From NCBI GenBank assembly GCA_963575745.1, contig CAUYUJ010016072.1:64001-128000 (forward strand): a stretch of DNA of 64,000 nt. The letters run 5' to 3'. Source of the DNA: Prorocentrum cordatum (Eukaryota > Sar > Dinophyceae > Prorocentrales > Prorocentraceae). A program made the position numbers and the translations under genes. Below are positions 30,939 through 43,449 of the stretch, in pieces. Each line of letters starts with the position of its first letter. Positions within the stretch are counted from its first letter, which is position 1. The notes beneath the pieces are model-generated. The model did not search any database. It saw nothing but the letters and a program-made list of their open reading frames with translations, and was not told where the DNA came from.

Positions 30939-32200
30939 CTCCAGGCCTTTCGGGCGAAACGAACAGCCCAGGGAAATGCAGTCCAGGCGGTTCTTCGGGG
31001 CCGATGTCCGGCCTTCGCGACGCCCATCCACAATCCCGATCTCGACCCCTCCGACTTGGTGCGCCCTACGAGCCCCCTGCGTGTGATGTCCGTGATTGGG
31101 GGTACCTGCCTCGAGTTCTGGTGCGATATGTCGGGGCCGCATGAGGATCGCGTCGCCCTTCATCGGCGTGGGCGCGTGCGCCCCCCGAGGGTCCCGATTC
31201 AGCGCGATGCGTCGTCTCGGGCAGGCGGCGCTGGACGTGGCCGAGAGGTTTCGATGGAGCGAGCCAGGAGGTCGAAGCGCCGGGAGGGGCCGCTCTGGCT
31301 CGGCCCGCGCTTCCCGCCAGCGTGGAGGTCGCCAGCAGCAGCCCGCGCGCAGTGGCAGTCAGAGGCCCGCGCCCCAGGCCGAGCTGCAGCGGCGGCCCAG
31401 AGGCGGCAGAGGAGGGAGGCCAGGAGCCCGTCCAGCTGGCTGCGGGGCGCTCGCACGGGCTGCCAGCAGACGCACTGGAGCACCCCACCCCCCTCCCCCG
31501 ATGGACTCGCAGGAGGTCGCGCGCCTGATGCCGGTCCTGATGAGGGCCGTGCTGGGCAACTCCCGCAGCATCAGGATGGCGACGGCAGCGGAGTTGTTGC
31601 GGCGCTGCTCGACGAGAGCAGCGCGATAGCGAAGACGGCGCTCCAGGCAGGCATGGCTTACGCAGCAGAGGCGGCCAAGAGGCAGGAAGCCCGCGCGCGG
31701 GGCGCCAGCAACCCCCCTGCCAGGGAAACGCATGGGCCCTGCGCGCGCAGATGCACCTGATGGTGGCCCTGAGGGCGTCGGACGCAGGAGACGCGGTCGG
31801 CGCGACGAACGCCGAGGCTCTGGCCGAGATCTAGCAGCGCCATCGACAGCATCTCCAACCTGTCCGAGCTGGCGATCCTGATCAGGGGGATCAGAGTGTC
31901 GAGCGCGTTCAAGGAGGGCCAGGCCAAGTTGGCGCGTGCGCGCGGAGATCCCAACGTGACACAAGTGTCCTGGCGCGCGCGGAGCAACAAGGGAGAATAC
32001 AAAGCAGGCATCGCACCCCGCACGCACAACGGGCGGGCGTTGCAGTTGGCCTTGGACGAGCTCGAGTTGCGAGACAGCAGTCAGAGCGCTCCAGTCGGGT
32101 GGGCGAGACGAGCGAGGTCCCAGCAATGACGGATGCGACACCTGGGGTAAGGCAGAGCACCGCATTTCTGACAGCTCAGAGGTCATTGCAGCAAGCTTTC
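30939..32200 (+). pseudogene. LINE-B C-terminal and 3' region
   Basis: Frames at 31056-31760 and 31096-31629 are Ala/Arg/Gln-rich. Pieces such as SSAIAKTALQAGMAYAAEAA (31640-31700) and FKEGQAKLARARGDPNV (about 31905-31960) look like a helical C-terminus broken by frame changes. No 3' terminal tail was found. Confidence 0.4.
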
Positions 32201-32830
32201 AGCACCAGTTCTAGTTTGATTGGGCCTGTGCGGGGTCAGCGGCCGGCGCGGGATATTTCGCGTTCGAAGGGCCCTTGCCGAGCACTTCAGCTTCTTGCTC
32301 TGGCTCACAGATGCCCCGAGGATGGATGTCACAGACTCGTGGATGGTTGGCGGGGCCTTCGAGATGGATTTCGCACGCTCGTAGCAGAAGGGGGGAGCCT
32401 GGAGGAAAGAGTTCGTCGCGGACAGGGGGGCCCGCTGGCGAGGCCAAGGGGGGCTGCTCCGTCGTCGCTGCCAACCAGGTTCCTCGCCCCGCTCCGATCC
32501 CCTCCCGTCCGAGCCTCCCCTCGTCTCGCTCGTTCCCCTCCTTCAAAGAGCTCGTAGCCTACGCTGCGAAGTTTCGAGCCTGTCAGTTTTTGGTTTTCGC
32601 GCTTCTGATGGAGCCCTCGGGGGCTCGTCCTGTTTTGTTTGGGCCCGTGGTCGAGCGCAGACAATTCGGGGTCCCCACCTAGGGAGAGGGACGCTTCTGT
32701 AAACCGCTAGACATAGCGCACGATGGGTCGTTCGTCGCCCAATGTTTTTTTCGCGATGTGGTAGTCGTTGCGTAGCTTCGACCTTCGACCCGATGTCGAT
32801 CCGCCGCCGCCTCCTCCTTCTCGTCCCCCC
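32200..32830. other. Unassigned stretch
   Basis: No feature was recognised. Frames on both strands overlap and lack motifs. Confidence 0.45.
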
Positions 32831-32834
32831 CTCC

Positions 32835-32945
32835 TCCTCCTCCTCCTCCTCCCCCTCCTCCTCCTCCTCCTCCTCCTCCTCCTCCTCCTCCTCCTCCTCC
32901 TCCTCCTTCCCCTCCTCCTCCTCCTCCTCGTCCTCCTCCTCCACT
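32835..32945. repeat. CCT microsatellite
   Basis: Near-pure CCT units with a few CCC and CGT interruptions. The minus-strand poly-Glu and poly-Gly frames arise from it. A second, imperfect GGA patch follows at 33226-33300. Confidence 0.93.
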
Positions 32946-33433
32946 CTTCTCTTTCTCCCTCCCAGGACCCTCCCCCCGTTGATCCTCCCCGGTCCCCCTG
33001 CCAGGTTCTCTTCTTCGGTCACCGCCGCCGCCCTTGAGGTGTTCCTTTTTCTCGCCGCCGCTGCCGCCTCCAGAGATTCCCCGAGCCCTTTCAAAAACAA
33101 ATGTAGATTCGCTGTGGCCGCTTCCGCATCGCATCGCTACCTTCCCCAGGGGTTTTCCTTCGAACTTCATTGCGCACGCGGGAGCGCGAAGGCGGTGAAT
33201 CTAAGCGAAGGGGGGGGCTGAGTAGGAGGAGTTAGGGGAAGAGGAGGAGGACGACGGCGAAGAGCAGGAGGAGGAGGAGGAGGAGGAGCAGGAGAGGAAA
33301 ATGGAGGCGAGCGGGGAGGATAAGGGGAGAGGGAGGAGAAACCCCTTTGCCAAGAAAGGCGCAGGGGACAGCCAGCTGCATGCAGCCGACTCACTAACGC
33401 CCCACCCGTTCGGCCTTCCGTCCGGCCCGCCAG

Positions 33434-33567
33434 GGGCTCTTCCTATTCCTCGCGGCCGCCTTCCTGGGCGATTCGGCGGGCCGGCTTGGCGGGGGGTTCT
33501 TGAGCCGCGCCGCCTGGTCGGCGCTCGGGGGCTTTAGCTCCCGGGCCGTGACGGGCAGCCCCGCCAG
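33434..33567 (+). CDS. EF-hand-like gene, exon D (hypothetical)
   Basis: The frame reads GLFLFLAAAFLGDSAGRL, GGGFLSRAAWSALGGF, then SSRAVTGSPA. F-x-x-A-A-A-F-L-G-D-S-A-G-R-L-G-G-G-F-L-S-R-A-A-W has the spacing of an EF-hand (entering helix, D-x-S-x-G-x-L loop, exit helix). The acceptor is CGCCAG at 33433 in phase 0. The donor is probably CAG|GCGCGC near 33567, a GC-type donor. Directly after it the sequence becomes a GTC microsatellite. No further exon was recognised to the right, so the 3' part of this gene is missing or not identified. Confidence 0.5.
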
Positions 33568-33574
33568 GCGCGCG

Positions 33575-33595
33575 TCGTTTTCGTCTTCGTCGTTT

Positions 33596-33626
<31 letters not shown>

Positions 33627-33655
33627 GGTCGTCGCCGTCCCTGTCGTCGTCGGGG
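33575..33655. repeat. GTC/TCG microsatellite
   Basis: Imperfect TCG units with TTT and TGG interruptions, immediately after exon D. Confidence 0.85.
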
Positions 33656-35653
<1,998 letters not shown>

Positions 35654-35779
35654 AGGGGGGCTAAGCAGCGCTCGATCCCAGCACGTAGAAGGACGCTTCA
35701 GGTGCGCTATGCTTCAGCTTCAGGGGCTCAGTTTGCCTGTTGCGTTTTGACAATTCTCCAGGCGAAGGACCCAAGCGTA

Positions 35780-36955
35780 TGCTGGGGCCTTCGGTGGAGC
35801 TTGCTGTTGGGCCACGAACCGTGTGAGGCGTGCGCCAAAATGGAGCGGCGCCGCCATGTGGACCCTGCCACTGTGGCCTTTCGGTGGGGCTCCCTATGTG
35901 GCCACGAGCCGTATGAGAGGTGCGCCATAATGGGGTTGCGCCGCCATGTGGACCTTGCCACTGAGGCCTTCGGCTGATCTCCCCATGGGGCCACGAAGCG
36001 TGCGATGGGGTGTGCTAAAATGGAGCGGCGCCGCCATGCTTCACATGGGGCCACGAACGGTTTGAGAGGTGCGCCAACATGGAGCGGCGTCGGCATGTGG
36101 GCCCTGCTACTGGGGCCTTCGGTGGAGCTCCTTGTGGGGCCGCGAATCGTGTGAGAGGTGCGCCAAAATGTGGCGCCAAACTGTTTGAGGGGTGCGCCAA
36201 AATGGAGCTGCGCCGTCACGTGGACCCTGCCACTGGGGCCTTTCGGTTGAGCTCCCTATGGGGCCACGTGCCGGGCGAGAGTTGCGCCATATTGGGGTTG
36301 CGACGACATGTGGGCCATGCCCATGAGGTCTTCGGCTGATCTCCCTATGGGGCCACGAACCGTGCGAGGGGTGTGCTAAAATGGAGCGGCGCCGCCATGC
36401 TGACCTTGCCACTGATGCCTGTGCTGGAGCTTCCTACGGGGCCTCGAGCCGTGTGAGGGGTGCGCCAGAATAGAACGGCGTCGGCATGTTGGCCTTGCCC
36501 TTGGGGCCTTCTGTGGAGCTCCTTGTGGGGCCACAAGCCGTGTGAGGGGTGCGCCAACATGGGGTTGCGTTGCCATGTGGACCTTGCAACTTGGGCCTTC
36601 GGTGGAGCTCCCTATGGGGCCACGAGCCGTGGGAGAGGCGCGCCGAAATGTGGCGGCGCCTCTGTGGACCCTGCCACTGGGGCCTTCGGTGGAACCCCAT
36701 ATAAGGCTACGAACCGTGTGGGGTGTGCGCCAAAATGGGGCGGCGGCGCCATGTGGGCCATGCCGTTGGTGCTTTCGGTGGACATCCATTCGGGACCACG
36801 AAGCGTTCCATTGGGTGTCGGAACACGGGCATGCTGAGGGCAGCGGCAGGGATGGGAGGAGGAATGAGGGGGGATGGGGCAGCGGGATGAGGAGGAAACA
36901 ACGCAGGGCGTTGCCTCTTCAAAACGAGGACCCACCACTACAGGGTGATTGGGAC
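35780..36955 (+). repeat. R6 tandem array, about 90-bp unit, about 11 copies, plus tail
   Basis: Each unit carries CCTTCGGTGGAGCTCCCTA, then TGGGGCCACGARCCGTGYGAG, GGTGYGCCAAAATGGAGCGG and CGCCGCCATGTGGACC. The ATGTGG marker recurs near 35855, 35947, 36093, 36217, 36310, 36575 and later, mostly 86-93 bp apart, with a shortened unit at 36026-36090. The array ends in a GGGA-rich stretch and the tail CTCTTCAAAACGAGGACCCA (36914-36933). The same unit and tail occur at 47605-48265. Confidence 0.88.
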
Positions 36956-37380
36956 AAACTTATTCACCGCGTGGAGGCCCCAGACGTGTATCTATTTGCA
37001 TGGACCTGTCCGCCGCGTGCGCCCGCGTGCGCAATAGCTTTCGAATACAAACGAGCTGAAGTAATGACAGTTTGGGAGTGAACCTAAGTGTGAATGAGTT
37101 GGAGCGTGAATGAGTCTCAGCAGCACGAGTGGGTGTATGCCCATGCGTCCGAGTATGTCTAAGTTTCGGATGGGTTTGTTTGCAAGTCAGTGGCATGAGC
37201 ATAACAGAGCGAGACTGAATCGAAGTGGTTGACCCATCCCTTCATCCATGCTGAAGCAAGGAATATGTGCGCTCATGCAAGCGCCGTGTGAAGCCTTTGC
37301 GCTTCGTAGGCTGGTCCAGACGATTTCACGCAGTGGCTGGACCGTGATACATCCATCCACGCCATGGAGGGGAAATGCCC
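36956..37380. other. Unassigned stretch
   Basis: Less GC-rich than average, with several GTGAATGAGT-like words at 37085-37115. No gene was recognised. Confidence 0.5.
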
Positions 37381-37615
37381 GATCTATAGGCACACTCGTA
37401 AAACACGTCGGATTCGAGCCACAGGAGAGGGGCAAACACACACACACACACACATACACACACACACACGCACACGCACACGCACAGGATTGAGGCTAAA
37501 GGAGAAAGACAATATATGGACGAGCCTTCCGGCATTAAGGATTCGTGCCCCAGAAGAAGCCACATACATATACACACATATAGAGGAACATGCGTAAACC
37601 AATTTGCATGGGAAC
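37381..37615 (-). repeat. R7 units (about 55-60 bp) with CA array
   Basis: On the minus strand the units contain GGCTCGAATCC or GGGCACGAATCC, then a TTTACG segment, TATAG and GCCCCTCCC. Two to three units occur here, interrupted by a CA array at 37437-37485. Related units occur at 38515-38650 and 42785-42840. The CGAATCC word resembles a tRNA B box, but no A box or tRNA fold was found. Confidence 0.6.
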
Positions 37616-37719
37616 CACTCCTGTGGCCTCGCAACATAGGGCCTTCTGTTGCTTCCTGTGTGGAGCCTCGCGGAGCTTGAGGCCTCCTGGGACCTCCTGG
37701 GCCCCTGTTGGCAGGACGA

Positions 37720-38160
37720 ACCCCAAAAAGATATTAACTTGGGTTTCTAACGTTCTGGGATTATTGAATCGGGTTCATAATGTCTCTCCCGGAACACTAT
37801 GAATCTGGGTTTTCACGTTCTGGGAATATTGACTGGGGTTCATAATGTTCTCCCCAGAACATTACAAACCCTGGTTTATATCTTTCTGGGGGTATTGACA
37901 CAAAAAAACATATTAACCAGGGTTTGCAATGTTCCGGGAATATTGATTGGTGTTCATAATATCTTGGGAATGATGAGCCCGGTCTATGTAAATCCGGAGT
38001 GCTAATAATTATTATTTTTCCCCCCAACCCCCGGGTGTTTCTCCGGGTTTGTCATGTCGGAATATTGTTTCCGGCTCATGATCTCCAGAAGATAATAAAT
38101 TTGGGCTTATAGTGTTCCCAGAATGTTGACCTTGGTTGAATTATTCTGGAATGATAATGA
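37720..38160 (+). repeat. AT-rich tandem repeat, about 60-bp unit
   Basis: Repeated words GGTTCATAATGTTCT, CCCAGAACATTA, ACCYGGGTTT and TGTTCTGGGAATATTGA recur about every 55-65 bp from 37735 to about 37990, then in more decayed form to 38160. The block contrasts with the GC-rich surroundings. Several words are self-complementary in part (TTCTGGG/CCCAGAA). Confidence 0.75.
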
Positions 38161-38690
38161 TTCGGCCGGGGGAACGTTGCTGGAGAGTACGCTCCGCACT
38201 GAGATCAACCCTGGTCCTTAATGTTGGAAGAATACTATTAGGTTGATCAGTCCGGAAAGATCATGATTCATCCGGGGGGGCGAGCTCGATCCATCCACAG
38301 AACAGTAATCCATGGGGTATCATCTCAAGATCATAAACTTGGGTTATCATTCCTTGATAATGAACCACGGTCGACGAGGATTTCGGGGGTGCCCTCCCTG
38401 TTGGGTCTCCTGGGACCTCCCGGTGCCTCCTCGTGCCGCCCGGGGCTTCCTGGAGCTTCATGGAGCCTTTTGGGGGGCCGTTCGTGCCTTGGGGGGGAGC
38501 CTACAGGAGCGCACGTAACATTCAGGATTGGCGCCGCAGGGGAGGGGCAAACTATAGTAGCCGACGTAAGCCACAAAGGATTCGTGCCCTTGGAAAGGCC
38601 CAACCTATCGTAATATATGTAACACGCTTAGGGTTGGACCCACGGGGGGACTGTTGTCCGTCTATAGGCTTCCAATAATTTGGTAAGCTC
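38161..38690. other. Transition stretch with R7 unit at 38515-38650
   Basis: 38380-38500 carries irregular CCTCCCGGTGCCTCC-type words. 38515-38650 holds R7 units (GCAGGGGAGGGGCAAACTAT and GGATTCGTGCCC). No gene was recognised. Confidence 0.5.
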
Positions 38691-40075
38691 TAAATGCGAA
38701 GTATGGGAGTCCCGCGACCCCCACTCTCAAACACAAGCAAGAGAATCTGGCGGCATATGAGTTTCCCAGGTTTGTCTCCGCCGAAGTATGGGAAACCCAT
38801 CGGCATCCAGATTCCCTGTGGGTTTCTGACGGCCTATGGGTGTCCCATAATTCGGGGTTTGGATCCCGCTCGCCGCCACTAATCATGGGAAGCCCATAGG
38901 TCGCCCGATTACATAGGGAATATGGCGACCCATGGGTGTCCCAGAATTGTCCCCGCGAGTTATGGGAAACCAATCGGCATCCAGATTCCCTATGGGTTTC
39001 TGACGGCTTATGGGTGTTTCATAATTCGGGATCTGGACGCCGCTCGCCGCAGCGAATTATGGGACATCCATAGGTCGCCAGATGTCCCAGGGGGTTCTGG
39101 CGGCCGATGGGTTTGCCATAGTTTGTGATCTGGACCCCGCTCGCCGCCGTGAGTTACGGGGCGCCCATCAGCCGCAAGATTCGTTAGGGTTTTTGGCGGC
39201 CTATGGGTGTCCCATAACTCGGGATCTGGACCCCGCTCGCCGCCGCGAAGTATGGGAAACAACACATGGGCCGCCAGATTCCCCAGGGAATCGGGCGACC
39301 GATGGGTTTCCCCAGAATTGCGAATTATGGAAAACCCATCGGCCGTCATTTTTCCTAAGAGTTTCTGGCGGCCTATGGGTTTCCCATGATTCGTGATCTG
39401 GACCCCGCCGCTTGCCGCCGACAATTATGGGAAACCCATGGGTCGCCCGATTCCCTAGGGAATCTAGTGACCTATGGGTTTCCCAGACTGTTCTCCGCGA
39501 ATTACGGCCATATTCCTTTGGAGGTTCTGGCGGCCCATGTGTTCCCAATAATTCATGATCTGGACCCCGCTCGCCGCCGCGATTTTGGGAAGCACATAGG
39601 TCGCCAGGTTCCAGATTCCTTAGGGAGTCTGGCGACCTATGGGTTTCCCAGAATTGCCCCCGCGAATTATGGGAAATCTATCGGCTGCCAGATTCCCTAG
39701 GGGTTTGTGGCGGCCTGTGGGTTTCCAATACTTCGGGATCTTGACCCCGCTCGCCGCCGCGAATTATGGGAAACACATAGGTCGCCATACTCCCGAGTGA
39801 ACCTGGCGACCTATGGGTTTCTCAGAGTTGTCCCCGCGAATTATGGGTTTCTGGCGGCCTATGGGTTTCCCATGATTCGGGATCTGGACCCCGCTCGCCG
39901 AAGCGAATTTGTGGGAAACTCATAGGTCACCAGATTCACTCGGGGGAATCTCGCGACCTATGGGTTCCCCAGAATTGTCCCCGCGAGTTATGGGAAACCC
40001 ATCGGCCACGAATTATGGGAAACCAGCCGGCCGCCAGATTCCCTCGGGAATCTGGCGACCCATGGGTTTCCCGCT

Positions 40076-40180
40076 CGGCGGCCCCAATGCGCGAGCGAAT
40101 TCGAATCCGAATGTCCCATACTTGCGCGGCGTCCAGGATTCAGTGAAATTCTACGGGGCCGCTGGCGTTGGCGAATTTTG
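40076..40180 (+). repeat. Non-hairpin insert module in R8, copy 1
   Basis: It runs from GGCCCCAATGCGCGAGCGAA, through TTGCGCGGCGTCC, to GGGGCCGCTGGC. The same module recurs at 41619-41722, about 1.54 kb downstream. Confidence 0.85.
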
Positions 40181-41618
40181 GGAAACCATTCGGCCGACAG
40201 ATTCCCTAGGGGTGTCTGGCAGCCTATGGGTTTCCCATGATTCGGGATCTGGACCCCGCTTGCCGCCGACGATTCTGGTGAACCCATCGGCCGCCAGATT
40301 CCCTACGGGTTTCTGGCCGCCGGTTGGTTTTCCAAAATTATGGATCTGGACCCCGCTCGCCGCCGCGAATTTCTGGGAAACCCATCGGCCGCCAGATTCC
40401 CTAGAGGTTCCTGGCGGCCTATGGCTTTCCCATACTTCGGGATCTGGACCCCGCTCGCCGCCGACAATGGTGGGACACTCATCGGCCGCAAGATTCCCTA
40501 GGTGTTTCTGGCGGCCAATGGCTTCGGGGTTTGGACCCCGCTCGCCGCCGCGAATTATGGGAAACCCATAGGTCGCCAGGTTCCGTAGGGGATCTGGGAA
40601 TCTGGCGATTCATGGATTTCCCAGAATTGCAAACGCGAATGATGGAAACCAATCGGCATCCAGGTCCCTGGGGGGTTCTGGCGGCCTACGTGTGTTCCCA
40701 TATTTCAGGACCTGGACCCCGCTCGCCGCCGCGAATTATGGGAAACCCATACGCCGGATTCCCGAGGGAATCTGGCGAACCATGGGCTTTCCAGAATTGC
40801 CTCCGCCAGCTATGGGGAACCCATCGGCCGCCAGATTGCCTAGGGGGTTCTGGCGGCCTACGTGTGTTCCCATAATTCGGAATCGAGGCTCCGCTCGCCG
40901 CCGCGAAATATGGGAAATCACAGGTCGCCAGATTCCTTAGGGAATCTGGCGACCTATGGGTTTCCCAGAATTGTCTTCGCGAGTCATGGGGAACCCATCG
41001 GCCGCCAGATGCCCTATGGGTTTCAGGCGGCCGATGGGTTTCCCAGAATTCGGGATCTGGGCCCCGCTCGCCGCCGCGAATTATGGGAAATAAAGCGGCC
41101 GCCAGATTCTCTCGAGAACATGGCGGCCTATGGGTTTCCCTTAATTCGGAGTCATGGCGAACCCATCGGCCGCCAGATTCCCTAGGGTTTTCTGTCGGCC
41201 TATTGCTTTCCCATAATTCGGGATCTGGACCCCGCTCGCCGCCGCGAATTATGGGGAACCCATCGGCCGCCAGATTCCCTAGGGGTTTCTGGCGGCCGAT
41301 GGGTTTCCCCTAATTCGGGATCTGGACCCCGCTCGCCGCCGCGAATTATGGGAAGCAGATCGGCCGCCAGATTCCCTAAGGTTTTCTGGCGGCCTATAGC
41401 TTCCCCATGATTCGGGATCTGGACCCCGCCCGCCGCCGCGAATTCTGGGGAACCCATCGGCCGCCAGATTCCCTAGGGGTTTCTGGCGGCCTATGGATTT
41501 CCCATAATTCGGGATCTGGACCCAGCTCGCCACTGCTAATGATGGGGCACCCATCGGCCGCCAGATTCCCTAGGGTTTTCTGGCGACCTATGGGTGTCCG
41601 ACAATTCAGGATCTCGAT

Positions 41619-41722
41619 CTGTGGCCCCATTGCGCCAGCGAATTCGAATGCGAACGTCCCGTCATTGCGCGGCGTCCGGAATCTTTTGAAATTCAGCGGG
41701 GCCGCTGGCATGGGCGAGTTAT
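41619..41722 (+). repeat. Non-hairpin insert module in R8, copy 2
   Basis: It parallels 40076-40180 with a modest number of substitutions (GGCCCCATTGCGCCAGCGAA, TTGCGCGGCGTCC, GGGGCCGCTGGC). Confidence 0.85.
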
Positions 41723-41857
41723 GGGAAACCCATCGGTCGCCAGAAGCCCCTAGGGAATATTGCTAAGGCCTTACGGCCAGTGCCGCCGCCCCTGGATACC
41801 TCGGCCCTCGAGGGTGACGGGATGCGTGATAAGACGTCGGAGGTAAATGAAGACGTG

Positions 41858-42180
41858 CCGGAGGAGGAGGCGGAGGAGGAGGAGGAGGAGAAGGAGGAGG
41901 AGGAGGAAGGGGAGGAGGAGGAGGAGGAGGAGGAGGAGGAGGAGGAGAAGGAGGAGGAGGAACAGGAGGAGGAGGAAAAGGAGGAGGAGGGGGGAGGGGG
42001 GAGGAGGGGAGGAGGGGGAAGGAGGAGGAGGAGAGGAGGAAAAGGAGGAGGAGGAGAGGAGGAGGAGGAGAGGAGGAGGAGGAGGAGGAGGAGGAGGAGG
42101 AGGAGGAGGAGGAGGAGGAGGAGGAGGAGGAGGAGGAGGAGAGGAGGAGGAAGGAGGAGGAGGAGGAGGGGGGGAGGGGC
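41858..42180. repeat. GGA microsatellite interrupting the hairpin satellite
   Basis: About 320 bp of GGA units with AAG, ACA and GGGG interruptions. The purest part is at 42066-42140. Poly-Glu, poly-Arg and poly-Gly frames on this DNA and its complement are artefacts. Hairpin units flank it on both sides. Confidence 0.95.
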
Positions 42181-42400
42181 CGGAGGGAGAGGGTCGCCTG
42201 GGGGGATGCGTATCTGCCCCCCCCCTCCCCCCCCCGGTCGGGGGGGGGGTAGGGAGGGGCTTCGCCACGACTACGATTTCCTGTTGTTTCGTGTTCGATT
42301 TCCTTTTATTTCGGGCGACGACGAAGACGACGGTGATCCACGCAAGACGACGACACCGGGATGCGTCTTCCACACGCCGACAGGGTCGGCGGATTTTGAC
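42181..42400. other. Unassigned between GGA array and hairpin satellite
   Basis: Poly-G/poly-C rich to 42250, then mixed DNA with no recognised feature. Confidence 0.5.
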
Positions 42401-42785
42401 ATTATGGGTTTCCCATAATTCGCAGGCGGCAGTCGTCCAACTGCGGCCTTCTGTTATTCCGAAGTATGGGAGACCCATAGGCCGCCATATTCCGTAGGGG
42501 GTTCTGGCGGCCGATGTGTTTCCCATAATTCGCAGGCGGCAGTTGTCCATCGATGGGCTTCCCGTAATTCTGAATTATGGGAAACCCATCGGCCACCAGA
42601 TTCCCAAGGGGTTTCTGGCGGCCGATGTGTTTCCCTCAACTCGCAGGATTTATGGGACACCCATCGGCCGCCAGATTCCCCAGGGGTTTCAGGCGGCCGA
42701 TGGGGTTTCCATAGTTCGCAGGCGGCAGTTGTCCATCTACGGGCTTCCCGTAATTCTGCGAATTACGGGAAGCCCACATATGGAC
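42400..42785 (+). repeat. R8 hairpin satellite, second block with a different spacer
   Basis: Hairpins of the same arm sequence (TATGGGAAACCCATCGGCC and so on) continue, but the spacer is CGCAGGCGGCAGTTGTCCAT with GGGCTTCCCGTAATTCTG. Three to four hairpins are visible. The spacer ends are themselves near-palindromic (CCGTAATTCTGCGAATTACGG at 42750-42769). Confidence 0.88.
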
Positions 42786-43018
42786 ATTTGCCCACAAGGG
42801 AGGGGCAAGCTATAGGGACATGCGTAAAGCACCAAAGACTCGACCTGAACGCAGGCGAACCTGGCCACCCAAACAGGCAAACCGCTACAGGCATCCTCGC
42901 AATCTGACAATCGCCCCTTCTGGGGTGCGAGCGCCAGCGGTCCGCCCGAGATATCCTCAACATCGGCGCCACGAGCAGAGGATGTTGGGCTGTTAAGCAG
43001 GCAAGCCGCTCGTCACCC

Positions 43019-43101
<83 letters not shown>

Positions 43102-43440
43102 GCCATCGCCATCGCCATCGCCATCGCCATCGCCATCGTCGTCATTGTACTCATCATCCGCATCCGCATCACCTCCATCCTTTTTGTCTCGTCAGGAAGA
43201 GGAGGGAGGAGGTGGGTGTTCGTGCGTGCGTGTTCGGCGTGGTCGGAGTAATGCCAAGACCCCCATTCTTAGTATGTGGGGTAGAAGAGAAGCGGGAGGA
43301 GGAGGAGGAGGAGGAGGAGGAGGACGGGGAGGAGGAGGCGGGAGAGGAGGACGGAAAACGGCGGGGAGAGGACGCGGGGATGTGGCTGTAACAGCGTCTG
43401 TGTGCCCTATCTTTCCTGCAGTTGGCCAGTTCGTCTCAAG
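42786..43440. other. R7 fragment, ATC and GGA arrays
   Basis: 42786-42840 is an R7 unit (GGGAGGGGCAAGCTATAGGG). 43012-43103 is a pure ATC array, followed by a CATCGC hexanucleotide array to 43140. 43295-43330 is GGA. No gene was recognised. Confidence 0.8.
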
Positions 43441-43449
43441 TTTGCTTGG

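Larger units (their letters stand above)
27060..32200 (+). mobile_element. LINE-B, degenerate non-LTR retrotransposon
   Basis: Parts in order: EEP endonuclease (27060-27800), linker (27880-28563), RT (28600-30674), zinc-finger-like segment (30745-30938) and an Ala-rich C-terminal region to about 32200. It is a different lineage from LINE-A: the finger, linker and thumb phrasing differ and there is no RNase H between EEP and RT. Frame changes occur at least at about 27570, 27880, 28550, 29200, 29390 and 30110. The catalytic YADD reads YAGD. Ends were not resolved. Confidence 0.8.
17684..33433 (+). other. Proposed intron 3, about 15.7 kb, hosting two LINEs
   Basis: It begins GTGATATG and ends CCGCCAG. 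If real, it contains the ATG-type array (19525-21065), LINE-A and LINE-B, all in the same orientation as the host gene. The phase-0 join of TTCCCGGGG with GGGCTCTTC keeps a continuous reading frame. Confidence 0.35.
38690..41770 (+). repeat. R8 hairpin satellite: tandem near-palindromic units
   Basis: About 30 units. The commonest unit is GAATTATGGGAAACCCAT, CGGCCGCCAGATTCCCTAG, GGGTTTCTGGCGGCC, then GATGGGTTTCCCATAATTC. The first and last parts are reverse complements, so each unit can fold into a hairpin of about 27 bp per arm. Two spacer types separate hairpins: GGGATCTGGACCCCGCTCGC (about 19 copies) and CAGAATTGTCCCCGCG (about 10 copies). In the left half the two alternate, giving a repeat of about 170-180 bp. 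Around 41.2-41.6 kb only the first is used, with a period of about 95-100 bp. Frames through the array are artefacts. Confidence 0.95.

Noticed and set aside
37400-37430. tRNA gene or tRNA-derived SINE on the minus strand (GGCTCGAATCC)
   Set aside because: Only a B-box-like word is present; no A box, no cloverleaf, and related units vary at this word.
38690-41770. CRISPR-like repeat-spacer array
   Set aside because: The 'spacers' are themselves repeated (two types), the units are palindromes of about 70 bp, there is no cas gene, and the context is eukaryotic.
41780-42550. Long ORFs on both strands (over 200 codons) of poly-Glu, Arg, Gly or Pro/Leu
   Set aside because: They are translations of the GGA array in different frames; length comes from the lack of stops in the repeat.
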